Part shown: positions 28,960-37,831 of the stretch, one piece after another
Layout of the letters: the number at the start of each line of letters is the position of its first letter
Position numbering within the stretch: the stretch's first letter is position 1
Assembly: GCF_042214795.1 (NCBI RefSeq)
Contig: NZ_CP090177.1
Coordinates: 1,550,001 to 1,614,000, forward strand
DNA length: 64,000 nt
Source: Arcobacter iocasae
GTDB taxonomy: Bacteria > Campylobacterota > Campylobacteria > Campylobacterales > Arcobacteraceae
Direction: 5' to 3'
Translations under genes and position numbers: made by a program
The notes under the pieces: model-generated
Seen by the model: only the letters and a program-made list of their open reading frames with translations
Told to the model about the DNA's origin: nothing
The model's database searches: none

Positions 28960-30036
28960 TTATTTGTTTATTGCAGAATTTATAGCTCTATCTTTAGTAT
29001 CTACCCAAATATTTGGAGTAGAACCACCAGGAGTTAAGAAGATTTTTGCATCTTTATTAACTTTTAAAGCATCATTAAATTTACCTTGAATTTGTATTTG
29101 TTGCATTTTAAGTAAATTTGGTGTTAATGATTCAGCAATAACTTTATTTGCTGCTGCTTGTGCTTTAGCTTCAATAGTTACAGCATCTGCTCTACCTTTA
29201 GCTTCAATTCTATTAGCTTCAGCATCACCTGTAGCTTTTGCAGCTACTTTTTGAGCTTCTTGTTTAGTTCTTTGAACTTCGTATTTAACTCTTTCAGACT
29301 CTTGATTAGCAATTTGAACTCTTTCAATTTGTTCTTTTATCTTAGGAGGAAGTCCGATTTCTCTTAACTGAACAGATAGTAAAGAAACAGGTTTCTCTGG
29401 CAAGGCATTGATATTTGCTCTTATACCATCTTCAATTTTAACTGCGATTTCATTTCTTTTTGTTGGTAATTCTTCTGCTGTATATGTTCCAACAACATTT
29501 CTAACTATATCTCTAACAACTGGGTTGATAATCTTTTCTTCCCATGAAAGTCCCCAATTAGCAATAGTAGTTGGTGCACCATCAGCTGTAAGTTTATATT
29601 GAACAGTTAATTCTATAGATACAGGTAATCCTCTTGCATCAAGAATATTAATTGCAGGATTTAATTTAATTCCCGAATCATAACCACCAATTTGTTCAAC
29701 ACTTGAATAGTTAATAAGTCTAACTTTTGTATCTATTACGATAACTTTTTGAACGACAGGAAGATAAAGATGAAAACCTGGATTCAAAGGAATACTTTCA
29801 TATTTACCTGCAGTTACTTTAATACCTACTTGACCTGATTCAATAATTACAAAAGGTCTAAATACAAATAACATTATTATTACAATTATAATTGCATAAA
29901 TGAAACCTGCTTTTTTACCAAAGTTTTTAAAGAATTCAGGTGGCTCAAAAGGAGGTTGATATCCTCCTCCATTAGAGCCCCCACCGCTGTTTTTGTTTTG
30001 TTGTCTATTTTTAAAATAATCATTATCTATTGGCAT
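28960..30036 (-). CDS. SPFH/prohibitin family membrane protein (HflK-like)
   Basis: 358 aa. Gly/Pro/Asn-rich N-terminal tail (residues 1-40), one membrane helix (about 46-66, AGFIYAIIIVIIMLFVF), then the SPFH domain (ESGQVGIKVTAGKYESIPLNPGFHLYLP to about 245) and a long coiled coil rich in Glu/Gln/Ala/Lys (ESERVKYEVQRTKQEAQKVAAKATGDAEANRIEA). The C-terminal NLLKMQQIQIQGKF and FLTPGGSTPNIWVD fit. SPFH proteins form rings that organise membrane microdomains or control FtsH-type proteases. Not paired with hflC here, so a single-gene prohibitin type. Confidence 0.88.
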   Translation of the reverse strand: MPIDNDYFKNRQQNKNSGGGSNGGGYQPPFEPPEFFKNFGKKAGFIYAIIIVIIMLFVFRPFVIIESGQVGIKVTAGKYESIPLNPGFHLYLPVVQKVIVIDTKVRLINYSSVEQIGGYDSGIKLNPAINILDARGLPVSIELTVQYKLTADGAPTTIANWGLSWEEKIINPVVRDIVRNVVGTYTAEELPTKRNEIAVKIEDGIRANINALPEKPVSLLSVQLREIGLPPKIKEQIERVQIANQESERVKYEVQRTKQEAQKVAAKATGDAEANRIEAKGRADAVTIEAKAQAAANKVIAESLTPNLLKMQQIQIQGKFNDALKVNKDAKIFLTPGGSTPNIWVDTKDRAINSAINK

Positions 30037-30084
30037 TAATATCCTTAAATATTTTTAAATTTTTCTGCTCCATTTTTATGAAAC

Positions 30085-30118
30085 ACAAAAGATAAAACTA
30101 CTATGTTTTATCTTTTGT
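30085..30118 (-). terminator. Terminator downstream of ilvE
   Basis: Perfect 14-bp stem ACAAAAGATAAAAC / GTTTTATCTTTTGT with a 6-nt loop. A second 12-bp hairpin (AACTAAGTAGAA / TTCTACTTAGTT, 30124-30149) overlaps the ilvE stop codon. Confidence 0.7.
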
Positions 30119-30143
30119 ATTTCAACTAAGTAGAAAATTCTAC

Positions 30144-31064
30144 TTAGTTAATGTATGTTAAATGTTTAGCATACTTTTCGTTTTTACCTTGAACGATGTC
30201 AAAATATCCACTTTGAAGTTTTTCAGTTATAGGACCTCTTTCACCAGCTCCTATAATTCTTGCATCTACTTCTCTAATAGGTGTTACTTCAACAGCAGTT
30301 CCTGTAAAGAATGCTTCATCAGCAATATATATCTCTTCTCTTGTGATTCTTCTTCTTTCTACTTTATAACCTAAATCTTGCGCTAAGTCAATAACTGTTG
30401 CTTGTGTAATAGATTCTAAAGAAGTATCATTTGGAGGAGTAATAATTACACCATCTCTTACAATAAAGAAACAAGCCCCAGATGCCTCAGCAATATAACC
30501 TTGGTCATCTCTTAAAAGTGCTTCATCATATCCAGCTTCAACAGCTTCATATTTTGCCATTTGAGAGTTTAGATAATTAGCAACGGCTTTTGCTTTTCCC
30601 ATACCTGAAGTATTTGGAGTTCTTGTCATTGATGTTATTTTAACTCTAACACCTTTTTTAAGACCTTCTTCACCTAAATAAGCACCCCATTCCCAAGCAG
30701 AAATAGATACATTTACAGGAGCTTCTTTATGATAAAGTCCCATAACTCCATAACCCAAATAAACTAAAGGTCTAATATATGCACCTTCAGTTAATTCATT
30801 TTTTTGTAATAATTCAATTTGCGCTTTATTTAATTCATCTTCCGTAAATGGTACATCTAATAGTGTCATTTTTGAAGAGTTTAATAATCTTTTTGTATGT
30901 TCTTTTAATTTGAAAATAGCACATCTACCATCATAAGTTTTATATGCCTTTGTACCTTCAATTGCACCATTTCCATAGTGTAAAGTGTGGCTTAATACAT
31001 GAACTTTTGCATCATTCCAATCAACAAACTTCCCATCCATCCAGATGTATTTTGCTTCTGTCAT
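30144..31064 (-). CDS. ilvE: Branched-chain amino acid aminotransferase
   Basis: 306 aa class IV PLP aminotransferase that performs the last step of Leu, Ile and Val synthesis with glutamate. Features: YIWMDGKFVDWNDAKVHVLSHTLHYG at the start, AYIRPLVYLGYG, the active-site lysine in NTSGMGKAKAVANYLNSQMAK (about residue 160), YDEALLRDDQGYIAEASGACFF and EAFFTGTAVEVTPIREVD. Full length, single gene. Confidence 0.96.
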   Translation of the reverse strand: MTEAKYIWMDGKFVDWNDAKVHVLSHTLHYGNGAIEGTKAYKTYDGRCAIFKLKEHTKRLLNSSKMTLLDVPFTEDELNKAQIELLQKNELTEGAYIRPLVYLGYGVMGLYHKEAPVNVSISAWEWGAYLGEEGLKKGVRVKITSMTRTPNTSGMGKAKAVANYLNSQMAKYEAVEAGYDEALLRDDQGYIAEASGACFFIVRDGVIITPPNDTSLESITQATVIDLAQDLGYKVERRRITREEIYIADEAFFTGTAVEVTPIREVDARIIGAGERGPITEKLQSGYFDIVQGKNEKYAKHLTYIN

Positions 31065-31215
31065 CTGATTTTTCCTATTATAAATTTTGATAAATAGTCT
31101 ATCGAAGTTTTGATTAAATAAAAGTGAATCTATTAGTATAAAAAATATCTATAATATTTAATAAGTTTATTTATGTTTAAATACGGTTTAAAAAATTTAT
31201 ATTAACGAGAATATA

Positions 31216-31824
31216 ATGAATCAACAAGAATTATGGAATAAAAAATTTTCAAGAGATGGGTATTTATATGGAACTAATCCAAATCAATTTATAAAAGATG
31301 CTTCTGCGAATTTTAAGAAGAGTCAAACTGTATTGTGTCTAGGTGAAGGAGAGGGAAGAAATGCAATCTTTCTTGCCAAAGAGGGCTTTGTTGTTGAGGC
31401 AATAGATGCTTCAGATATTGGTTTAAATAAACTTTTTGAACAAAGTAAAATAGAAGATGTAGAGATAAAAACAAATTGTTTGGATATAAATGATTGGCAA
31501 GCTTCTAAAAAATATGGGGTCATATTATTCTCTTTTTTGCATTTAAAGATTGATGAGTTAAAAATTTTGATTAAAAAGATAGAAAGCTCACTAGAAGAAG
31601 AGGGATTTTTTGTATGTGAGGTTTTTTCAAAAAGGCAAATTGAAAGAAATAGTGGTGGACCAAAAGACTTAGAATTACTTTATAGTATAGATGATTTTAA
31701 ATCTAATATAAAAGAATTAAAAATCCATAAATTAGAAGAAGTAATTACACATTTAGAAGAAGGAACTGGTCACCAAGGCGAAGCTAGTGTGATAAGATTG
31801 ATAGCACAAAAAGCTAAAAATTAA
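31216..31824 (+). CDS. Class I SAM-dependent methyltransferase (TehB-like)
   Basis: 202 aa. Starts WNKKFSRDGYLYGTNPNQFI, as in the TehB-like/tellurite-resistance methyltransferases; SAM motif I is VLCLGEGEGRNAIFLAKEG (about 38-56), followed by VEAIDASDIGL. The C-terminus has EVITHLEEGTGHQGEASVIRLIA. Substrate unknown; thiol or metalloid methylation is reported for relatives. Upstream of metH with a 76-bp gap. Confidence 0.85.
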   Translation: MNQQELWNKKFSRDGYLYGTNPNQFIKDASANFKKSQTVLCLGEGEGRNAIFLAKEGFVVEAIDASDIGLNKLFEQSKIEDVEIKTNCLDINDWQASKKYGVILFSFLHLKIDELKILIKKIESSLEEEGFFVCEVFSKRQIERNSGGPKDLELLYSIDDFKSNIKELKIHKLEEVITHLEEGTGHQGEASVIRLIAQKAKN

Positions 31825-31900
31825 CAGGCTTTTAACAAAGTTTTTAGTAGAGTAAAAACTTAAAATAAGATATTAAAATTAATAAGAGATAGAAAATATA

Positions 31901-34900
31901 ATGAAAAATACAATAAATGAAATTATAAAAAATAAAGTACTGATTATCGATGGAGCAATGGGGACTCAATTACAAAATGCAGAAATTAAACCTGAAGCAT
32001 GGAAGTATGAGGACCAAGATTTAGAGGGGTGTAATGAACTTCTAAATGAAACAGCACCTGAAGTTTTAGAAGGAATTCATGATGCTTATGCAAAAGCAGG
32101 GGCAAACTTAATTTCAACAAATACTTTTGGAACTATGCCTTGGGTACTTGATGAATATGGAATCTCTTCAAAAGCCTATGAATTATCTAAACTAGGTGCC
32201 GAACTTGTAAAAAAATCTTGTAAAAAGTATGAAACAGAAGATGAGCCAAGATTCTGTTTAGGTTCAATTGGACCAGGGACTAAGCTTCCATCATTAGGAC
32301 ATATTAGATATGATGAGATGTATGAAGGGTATAAAGAAGTAGCAAATGGATTAGCTGATGGCGGATGTGACATATATTTACTTGAAACTTGTCAAGATCC
32401 ACTTCAAATAAAAGCAGCACTTCATGCACTTACTGATACACATCCTGAAATCCCTGTGATGGTATCTGTAACTATTGAGTTATCTGGAACTATGTTAATA
32501 GGAACAGATGCTATGACAATAGCTGCTATTTTGAATCCTTTTAATATTTTATCTTTGGGATTTAACTGTGGAACAGGACCAAAACAAGTTCACAAACATG
32601 TAAAAACATTAAGTGAAGTTTGTAAATTCCCAATTTCTGTTCATGCAAATGCAGGACTTCCTCAAAATAAAGGTGGAGTTTCATTTTATCCAATGGGACC
32701 AGATGAGTTCACTGAACTGCAAAATAGTTTTTTAGAAGTAAATGGAGTCTCATTTTTAGGTGGTTGTTGTGGAACAACTCCTGAACATATAGAAGCCTTG
32801 GCTAATAAAGTCAGAGGAACAAAACCAAAAGCACCAAGTGGATTTTTGAAAGCTTCTTTAGCATCACTGTTTAATACAGTTCCATTAAAACAAGATCCAG
32901 CTCCTTTATTAATAGGGGAGCGAAGTAATGCAACTGGTTCAAAAGCTTTTAGGGATTTATTAAAAGATAATAACTACGAAGGAACACTTTCTGTTGGACA
33001 ACAACAAGTGCGAGCAGGTGCACATATTATTGATGTAAGTGTTGGATTTGCTGGACGAGATGAAACAGGAGATATGGATAAAGTGGTTGAACTTTACTCA
33101 CAAAAAGTTTCACTTCCTTTGATGCCCGATTCTACTCAAATAAAAGCTTTAGAAGCTGCACTTAAACAAATAGGTGGAAGATGTATAATCAACTCTGTAA
33201 ACCTTGAAGATGGAGAAGAAAAGTTTGATGCTGTTTGTAAATTGGCTAAAAAATTTGGAGCTGCTCTTGTTTGTTTAGTTATTGATGAAGTTGGAATGGC
33301 AAAAACTAAAGAAGACAAAATCAGAATTGCGCAGCGTATTTATGATTTATGTGTAAATAGACATGGCTTTAATCCTGAAGATTTAGTTTTTGATATGCTT
33401 ACATTTACTATTGGTTCTGGAGATGATGAGTATAGAACAGCTGGTGTTGAAACTATGGAAGCGATTAGAGAGTTTCAAATACTTCATCCAGAAGTGGGAA
33501 CTACTTTAGGGCTTTCAAATATCTCTTTTGGACTTGATATAAAAGCTAGGGTTTATCTAAACTCTATTTATTTAGATCATTGTGTAAAAGCTGGACTTAC
33601 AAGTGCTATTGTAAATGTAAAACATATATTACCACTAAATAAAATTACAGAAGAAGATAGACTAGCTTGTGATAATTTGATTTTTAATAATCAAGAAAAT
33701 GGTGACCCTTTATTTAAATTTATTGATCACTTTTCAAATGTAGAAGCCCAAGAAGATCAAAGTGATGAAGAGTATTTAAAAATGGAACCAATAGATAAAG
33801 TTAAAAAACTTTTATTAGATGGTGACAAAGATAGACTTATTCCTTTGGTTGATGAATTAAGACACACTATAAAACCAGAAATGATAGTAAATGAGTGGCT
33901 AATTGATGGAATGAAAATCATTGGAGAACTTTTTGGTTCTGGTCAAATGCAATTGCCATTTGTACTTCAAAGTGCAGAGACTATGAAAGCAACAGTAGAT
34001 GCTCTTAATCCATATTTACCAAAAGAAGAAAAAGCTAGTGAAACGGTTCTTGTAATTGGAACAGTAAAAGGTGATGTTCATGATGTGGGTAAAAATTTAG
34101 TTGATATTATTTTAAGTAACAATGGATTTAAAGTAATAAACATAGGAATAAAAGCTGATATCAATGACTTTATAATAGCAGTTCAAGAACATAAAGCACA
34201 AGCAATTGGTATGAGTGGATTACTTGTAAAATCAACTGCTGTGATGAAAGAAAATCTTGAAGAACTTAAAAGACAAGGTATTGATATTCCTGTACTTTTA
34301 GGTGGAGCAGCACTAACAAAATCTTTTGTAAATGAGTATTGTAGACCTTTATACGAAGGACCAATCTTTTATTGTAGAGATGCCTTTGATGGAGTTGTAT
34401 CTATGCAAAGAATAGAATCAGGTGATTCTTTGAATACAAAACTTGCAGCTGATTTGGTAAAAGATGAAGATGATATTAAAAAAGAGAAAAAAGAGGTAAT
34501 AATTCCTCCTTATGAAGAGATAGAATTACCTCCAAAAGCTGAGTTTACCTTCCCACCACTTTGGGGAAGAGTTACTCAAAATAAAACATTATTAAATAAA
34601 GATTTGATTTTTTCTTGGATAAATCATAGGGTTCTGTTTAGACAAAGATGGGGATATAAAAAAGGTGCAATGAAAGCTGATGAGTTCTTAGCCCATGAGG
34701 AAGATGTAGTAAAACCACTTTATGAAAAATATAAAGAAGAGTTTTTTGAAAAAGATATCTTTGACCCAATAGCTATTTATGGATATTACCCTTGTATTTC
34801 CCATGATAATAAGCTTTATATCTTTGATAATGAGTATGCTTTTAATAGTTTAAAAGAGGCACAAAATGTACCACCATTAGAAAAAGCCATAAAAGTGTTT

Positions 34901-35374
34901 GAATTTCCAAGACAAACAAAAGCACCATACAGATGTATAGCTGACTTTTTTGCAAATGATAGATTAGATGTGGTTGCTTTTACACTTGCTAGTTCAGGGT
35001 TAAAAATAACTTCTTATGAGAGTGAATTATATCAAAACAGTGAGTTCTCAAAATATCATCAAATTCATGGATTAGGTGTTGAACTTGCAGAAGCTTTAGC
35101 TGAGGTAATTCACAAACAAGTAAGACTTGATCTTGATATCGTACCAAAAGAGGGACATACTTTATATGATGTTCAAATGAAACAATATGTCGGTTGTAGG
35201 TATTCTCCTGGTTATGCAGCGTGCCCTGATTTAGAACAAAGTAGGGATATCTTTGATTTACTAAAACCAGAAGAGTTTGGAATAACATTAAGTGAGACTT
35301 TTCAAATAGATCCAGAGCAAAGTACATGTGCCATAGTAGTGCCACACAATAAAGCCAACTATTACAACATATAA
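31901..35374 (+). CDS. metH: Cobalamin-dependent methionine synthase
   Basis: 1157 aa. Transfers methyl from methyl-tetrahydrofolate through cobalamin to homocysteine. Domain order: homocysteine-binding barrel (1-300; LIDGAMGTQLQ, GFNCGTGP and GGCCGTTPEH give the zinc Cys set), pterin-binding barrel (about 335-600; GERSNATGSKAFR), helical cap and B12-binding Rossmann domain (about 640-860; base-off motif GDVHDVGKNLVDIIL, and LLGGAALT), and the SAM-dependent reactivation domain (about 900-1157; RQRWGYKKG, GCRYSPGYAACPDLEQ). All four modules are present. The stop lies in the distal arm of a nested hairpin element. Confidence 0.97.
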   Translation: MKNTINEIIKNKVLIIDGAMGTQLQNAEIKPEAWKYEDQDLEGCNELLNETAPEVLEGIHDAYAKAGANLISTNTFGTMPWVLDEYGISSKAYELSKLGAELVKKSCKKYETEDEPRFCLGSIGPGTKLPSLGHIRYDEMYEGYKEVANGLADGGCDIYLLETCQDPLQIKAALHALTDTHPEIPVMVSVTIELSGTMLIGTDAMTIAAILNPFNILSLGFNCGTGPKQVHKHVKTLSEVCKFPISVHANAGLPQNKGGVSFYPMGPDEFTELQNSFLEVNGVSFLGGCCGTTPEHIEALANKVRGTKPKAPSGFLKASLASLFNTVPLKQDPAPLLIGERSNATGSKAFRDLLKDNNYEGTLSVGQQQVRAGAHIIDVSVGFAGRDETGDMDKVVELYSQKVSLPLMPDSTQIKALEAALKQIGGRCIINSVNLEDGEEKFDAVCKLAKKFGAALVCLVIDEVGMAKTKEDKIRIAQRIYDLCVNRHGFNPEDLVFDMLTFTIGSGDDEYRTAGVETMEAIREFQILHPEVGTTLGLSNISFGLDIKARVYLNSIYLDHCVKAGLTSAIVNVKHILPLNKITEEDRLACDNLIFNNQENGDPLFKFIDHFSNVEAQEDQSDEEYLKMEPIDKVKKLLLDGDKDRLIPLVDELRHTIKPEMIVNEWLIDGMKIIGELFGSGQMQLPFVLQSAETMKATVDALNPYLPKEEKASETVLVIGTVKGDVHDVGKNLVDIILSNNGFKVINIGIKADINDFIIAVQEHKAQAIGMSGLLVKSTAVMKENLEELKRQGIDIPVLLGGAALTKSFVNEYCRPLYEGPIFYCRDAFDGVVSMQRIESGDSLNTKLAADLVKDEDDIKKEKKEVIIPPYEEIELPPKAEFTFPPLWGRVTQNKTLLNKDLIFSWINHRVLFRQRWGYKKGAMKADEFLAHEEDVVKPLYEKYKEEFFEKDIFDPIAIYGYYPCISHDNKLYIFDNEYAFNSLKEAQNVPPLEKAIKVFEFPRQTKAPYRCIADFFANDRLDVVAFTLASSGLKITSYESELYQNSEFSKYHQIHGLGVELAEALAEVIHKQVRLDLDIVPKEGHTLYDVQMKQYVGCRYSPGYAACPDLEQSRDIFDLLKPEEFGITLSETFQIDPEQSTCAIVVPHNKANYYNI

Positions 35375-35520
35375 AAATTGTTGTAGTACGGGTATTTTTA
35401 TCTAATCTCTGCGTTGGTATTTAAAATTTTCAGACTCACTTACTAAACTGTAAGCTTCTCCAAAAATTTTAAATACCGTCTTGACCTTGAACAAAATTCC
35501 CTTCACTACAACGATTTTTT
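35372..35520. repeat. Nested hairpin element, copy A
   Basis: Distal stem 35373-35387 with 35505-35519 (14 Watson-Crick pairs and one G-U; core GTTGTAGT / ACTACAAC). Inner flanks carry TCTGCGTTGG (35408-35417) on the left and CCTTGAAC (35485-35492) on the right. Proximal stem GGTATTTAAAATTTT (35416-35430) pairs perfectly with 35463-35477. Then unpaired CAGACTCA, apical hairpin CTTAC / GTAAG, unpaired CTTCTCCA. Same plan as copies at 36394-36525 and 52109-52231. Also likely acts as the metH terminator (ends in T6). Confidence 0.8.
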
Positions 35521-35553
35521 AGTAATTTAAAATTAAATCAATATCGAGAATAT

Positions 35554-36405
35554 ATGAATAACAACACAAAAGGTATAACAATAACCGCTTTGGGCGTTTT
35601 ACTAATGAGTTTTGAATCTTTATTTATAAAACTAACTAGTATTTCACCTTTTACATTTTCTTTCTATCTTGGAATATTTATGTTTATAGCAATGATGGCA
35701 ACATTATTAATAAAACAAAGAGATATCATAAGAGAGGTTACGAAGACATCTTTTTATATCTTTCTTTTATGCGGAATATTAATGGGTAGTGCAAATATTT
35801 TCTTTATTTGGGCGATAAAAAGTACAACTGCTGCAAATGTTGTTCTTATCATAGGAACAGGGGCTTTATTTACATCTTTCTTTGCATATTTATTTTATAA
35901 GGAAAAAATAAAATTGAATGTTCTTATTGCTTCATTCTTTTTATTTATTGGTCTTTTTATAATTTTTAATGATAAGGTAGGAGTAGGTAATTTAAAGGGT
36001 AATCTTTTAGCTATTTTATGCACAATGACTTTTTCTTTATCGTTTGTTTTAATGTCAAAATATACTAGAATAAACCGTGTAGCACTAACTGCAGTCACAG
36101 GAGTATCTTTGGCTATAATAGCTTATTTCGCAAGTGATACAATTAGTATTGACTTTTATAATCTTTTCGTAGTAGCAATCATGGGTTTAATTATCACTCC
36201 CTTTTCAAGGGTTTTAATATTTAGTGGAACAAAATTTATAAATGCGAGTGAAGTAAGTCTTCTAATGATTATTGAAACAGTTATGGGACCTATTTGGGTG
36301 TGGATGGTTTTAAATGAAGTACCAAGTTCTTATACTTTTATAGGTGGGAGTATTATTTTATTAACTTTAATAGTAAATTCAATGTACATCATGAAAAAGG
36401 AATAG
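35554..36405 (+). CDS. EamA/DMT family transporter
   Basis: 283 aa, ten predicted membrane helices in two five-helix EamA repeats (ITITALGVLLMSFESLFIKL opens the first; LLAILCTMTFSLSFVLMSKY opens the second, with ETVMGPIWVWMVLNE typical of the repeat end). Drug/metabolite exporters of this kind move amino acids, nucleosides or metabolites; the substrate is unknown. Flanked on both sides by nested hairpin elements, and its stop codon is inside the distal arm of copy B. Confidence 0.9.
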   Translation: MNNNTKGITITALGVLLMSFESLFIKLTSISPFTFSFYLGIFMFIAMMATLLIKQRDIIREVTKTSFYIFLLCGILMGSANIFFIWAIKSTTAANVVLIIGTGALFTSFFAYLFYKEKIKLNVLIASFFLFIGLFIIFNDKVGVGNLKGNLLAILCTMTFSLSFVLMSKYTRINRVALTAVTGVSLAIIAYFASDTISIDFYNLFVVAIMGLIITPFSRVLIFSGTKFINASEVSLLMIIETVMGPIWVWMVLNEVPSSYTFIGGSIILLTLIVNSMYIMKKE

Positions 36406-36525
36406 CCACTTTTGGCTGACTTCTGCGTTGGAGTTGTAAATTTATAAACTTACTTACTTCTAGTAAGCTCCTTCATAAATTTACAACTCCGCCTTGAACT
36501 AAACCAAAATTGACTATTCTTTTTT
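36394..36525. repeat. Nested hairpin element, copy B
   Basis: Distal arms 36394-36415 and 36504-36525 pair at 20 of 22 positions and contain the stop codons of two convergent genes. Left motif TTCTGCGTTGG (36421-36431), right motif CCTTGAAC. Proximal stem 36430-36445 with 36475-36490 is 16 bp, perfect. Then AAACTTA, apical CTTACT-TCT-AGTAAG, then CTCCTTC. Stem sequences differ from copies A and C while loop motifs are kept. Confidence 0.82.
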
Positions 36526-37188
36526 AATTAATTCTTTAATATTATTAAAACAATAACCTGTTCTTTCAATAGAATATAATTTAATAAATTCATCATTTAT
36601 ATAACATGATTTGTTAAGACATAAAGAACTTATTGTATGAATGCAATCTTGCGCAAAATAAAGAAGCTCATAAAATTCACCCCAAGATAAATTTTTATCA
36701 TCTGAAATTTTATAGTGTTGTTCATTATGCGCTAAGTATTTATTTCTTAATTCAGTGATTTTATCCCTAATCTTTTTTTTCCCAAGGGGATTTTCTTTTT
36801 TAATTAAGTTTACAAGAGCTTGGTTTGATTTAATTTTATCTAAACTCAAGTTTTTTAAGAAATTTTTATTATATCTACCATTGCTAAAAAAGTAAAAGTT
36901 TATATTAGGGGCATTATTAAGAAGTTTAATTAGTTGCTTTATACTTCTTACTTTATTCTCTTTTTTACTATCATACTGATCATAAATTTTACTTAAAGAA
37001 AGAAGTATCTTTTCAATCAACAGCTTTTCTGTAAATGCGAAATAATTTGAGAATTTACTTGAGTTTAATTTTTCCATATCATCAGAAATAGATTTTAATA
37101 TTAAGAGACATTCTTCAATTTGATTTATTTGAAAGATAATTCCATTTTTATGGTGAATAATATCCTCAACTGTATCTAGTATATTCAT
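36514..37188 (-). CDS. Helical protein with HEPN/AbiU2-like RxxxxxH motif
   Basis: 224 aa, no confident family. Almost all helical, with LRNKYLAHNEQ near the C-terminal third (R148 and H154, spacing Rx5H). This resembles the RDKxxAH motif of AbiU2-like HEPN proteins, several of which are RNases or toxins, but the rest cannot be matched by eye. Ends ...ELIKKE at a TAG that lies in the arm of hairpin copy B. Start overlaps the stop of the upstream membrane gene by 4 bp. Confidence 0.6.
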   Translation of the reverse strand: MNILDTVEDIIHHKNGIIFQINQIEECLLILKSISDDMEKLNSSKFSNYFAFTEKLLIEKILLSLSKIYDQYDSKKENKVRSIKQLIKLLNNAPNINFYFFSNGRYNKNFLKNLSLDKIKSNQALVNLIKKENPLGKKKIRDKITELRNKYLAHNEQHYKISDDKNLSWGEFYELLYFAQDCIHTISSLCLNKSCYINDEFIKLYSIERTGYCFNNIKELIKKE

Positions 37189-37778
37189 ATTTTTTTATTT
37201 AATTGTTTATCATGATATTTACTAAGTAAAATTAGGGAAAGAATACTTCCTAAAAGAGCAAAGCCCATATCACTTTGAGTATCCCAAATGTATCCTTGTG
37301 TTCCTAAAAATGCGGTGGCATCTTCTCCACTAAATATTGCTACGAACCACTCTATTAGTTCATAAAATGCTGAAAATGCTAGACAGAAACAGATAATAAA
37401 GAAGTTTCTCCATTTTGGAAAAATAATTATATTTTTTCTTATAAGTATTTCCCTTGCAATTATTGCGGGAATAAAACCTTGGGCAAAATGTCCTACTTTG
37501 TCATAGTTATTTCTACTTTGATTTAGGACTTCTTTAATAGTATCAAATAAAGGAACTTCTGCATAAGTATAGTGACCACCTACCATTAAAATAATACAAT
37601 GAATAAGAATAAGAGTATAAGTAAGGGATGTCAATTTAAAAGATTTGTATGTATAGGCAAGTATTATAAATCCAATAATAGCTGGAAAGACCTCTAAAAA
37701 CCAAGTAAATTGGTCTTTGGGATTAATTCCTGACCAAATTAAAATAGTAATAAAAATAATAAGCCATAAATATTTCAT
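37185..37778 (-). CDS. DUF2238 (YjdF-like) membrane protein
   Basis: 197 aa with about six membrane helices. Family features: HYTYAEVPLFD, YDKVGHFAQGFIPAIIARE, FSAFYELIEWFVAIFSGEDATAFLGTQGYIWDTQSDM, which match E. coli YjdF. Function unknown; conserved His, Asp and Glu suggest a membrane enzyme. Translationally coupled (4-bp overlap) to the HEPN-like gene downstream. Confidence 0.88.
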   Translation of the reverse strand: MKYLWLIIFITILIWSGINPKDQFTWFLEVFPAIIGFIILAYTYKSFKLTSLTYTLILIHCIILMVGGHYTYAEVPLFDTIKEVLNQSRNNYDKVGHFAQGFIPAIIAREILIRKNIIIFPKWRNFFIICFCLAFSAFYELIEWFVAIFSGEDATAFLGTQGYIWDTQSDMGFALLGSILSLILLSKYHDKQLNKKI

Positions 37779-37831
37779 AAAATATTATATCAAATTAATA
37801 TATTTATTTATGCATTTGTATATAATTACAT

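Noticed and set aside
35372..36525. eamA as an integron gene cassette with attC-like sites A and B
   Set aside because: The folding resembles attC in having conserved extra-helical bases, but core R boxes (RYYYAAC/GTTRRRY) are not clear, no integrase is present, and copy C is inverted beside unrelated genes.
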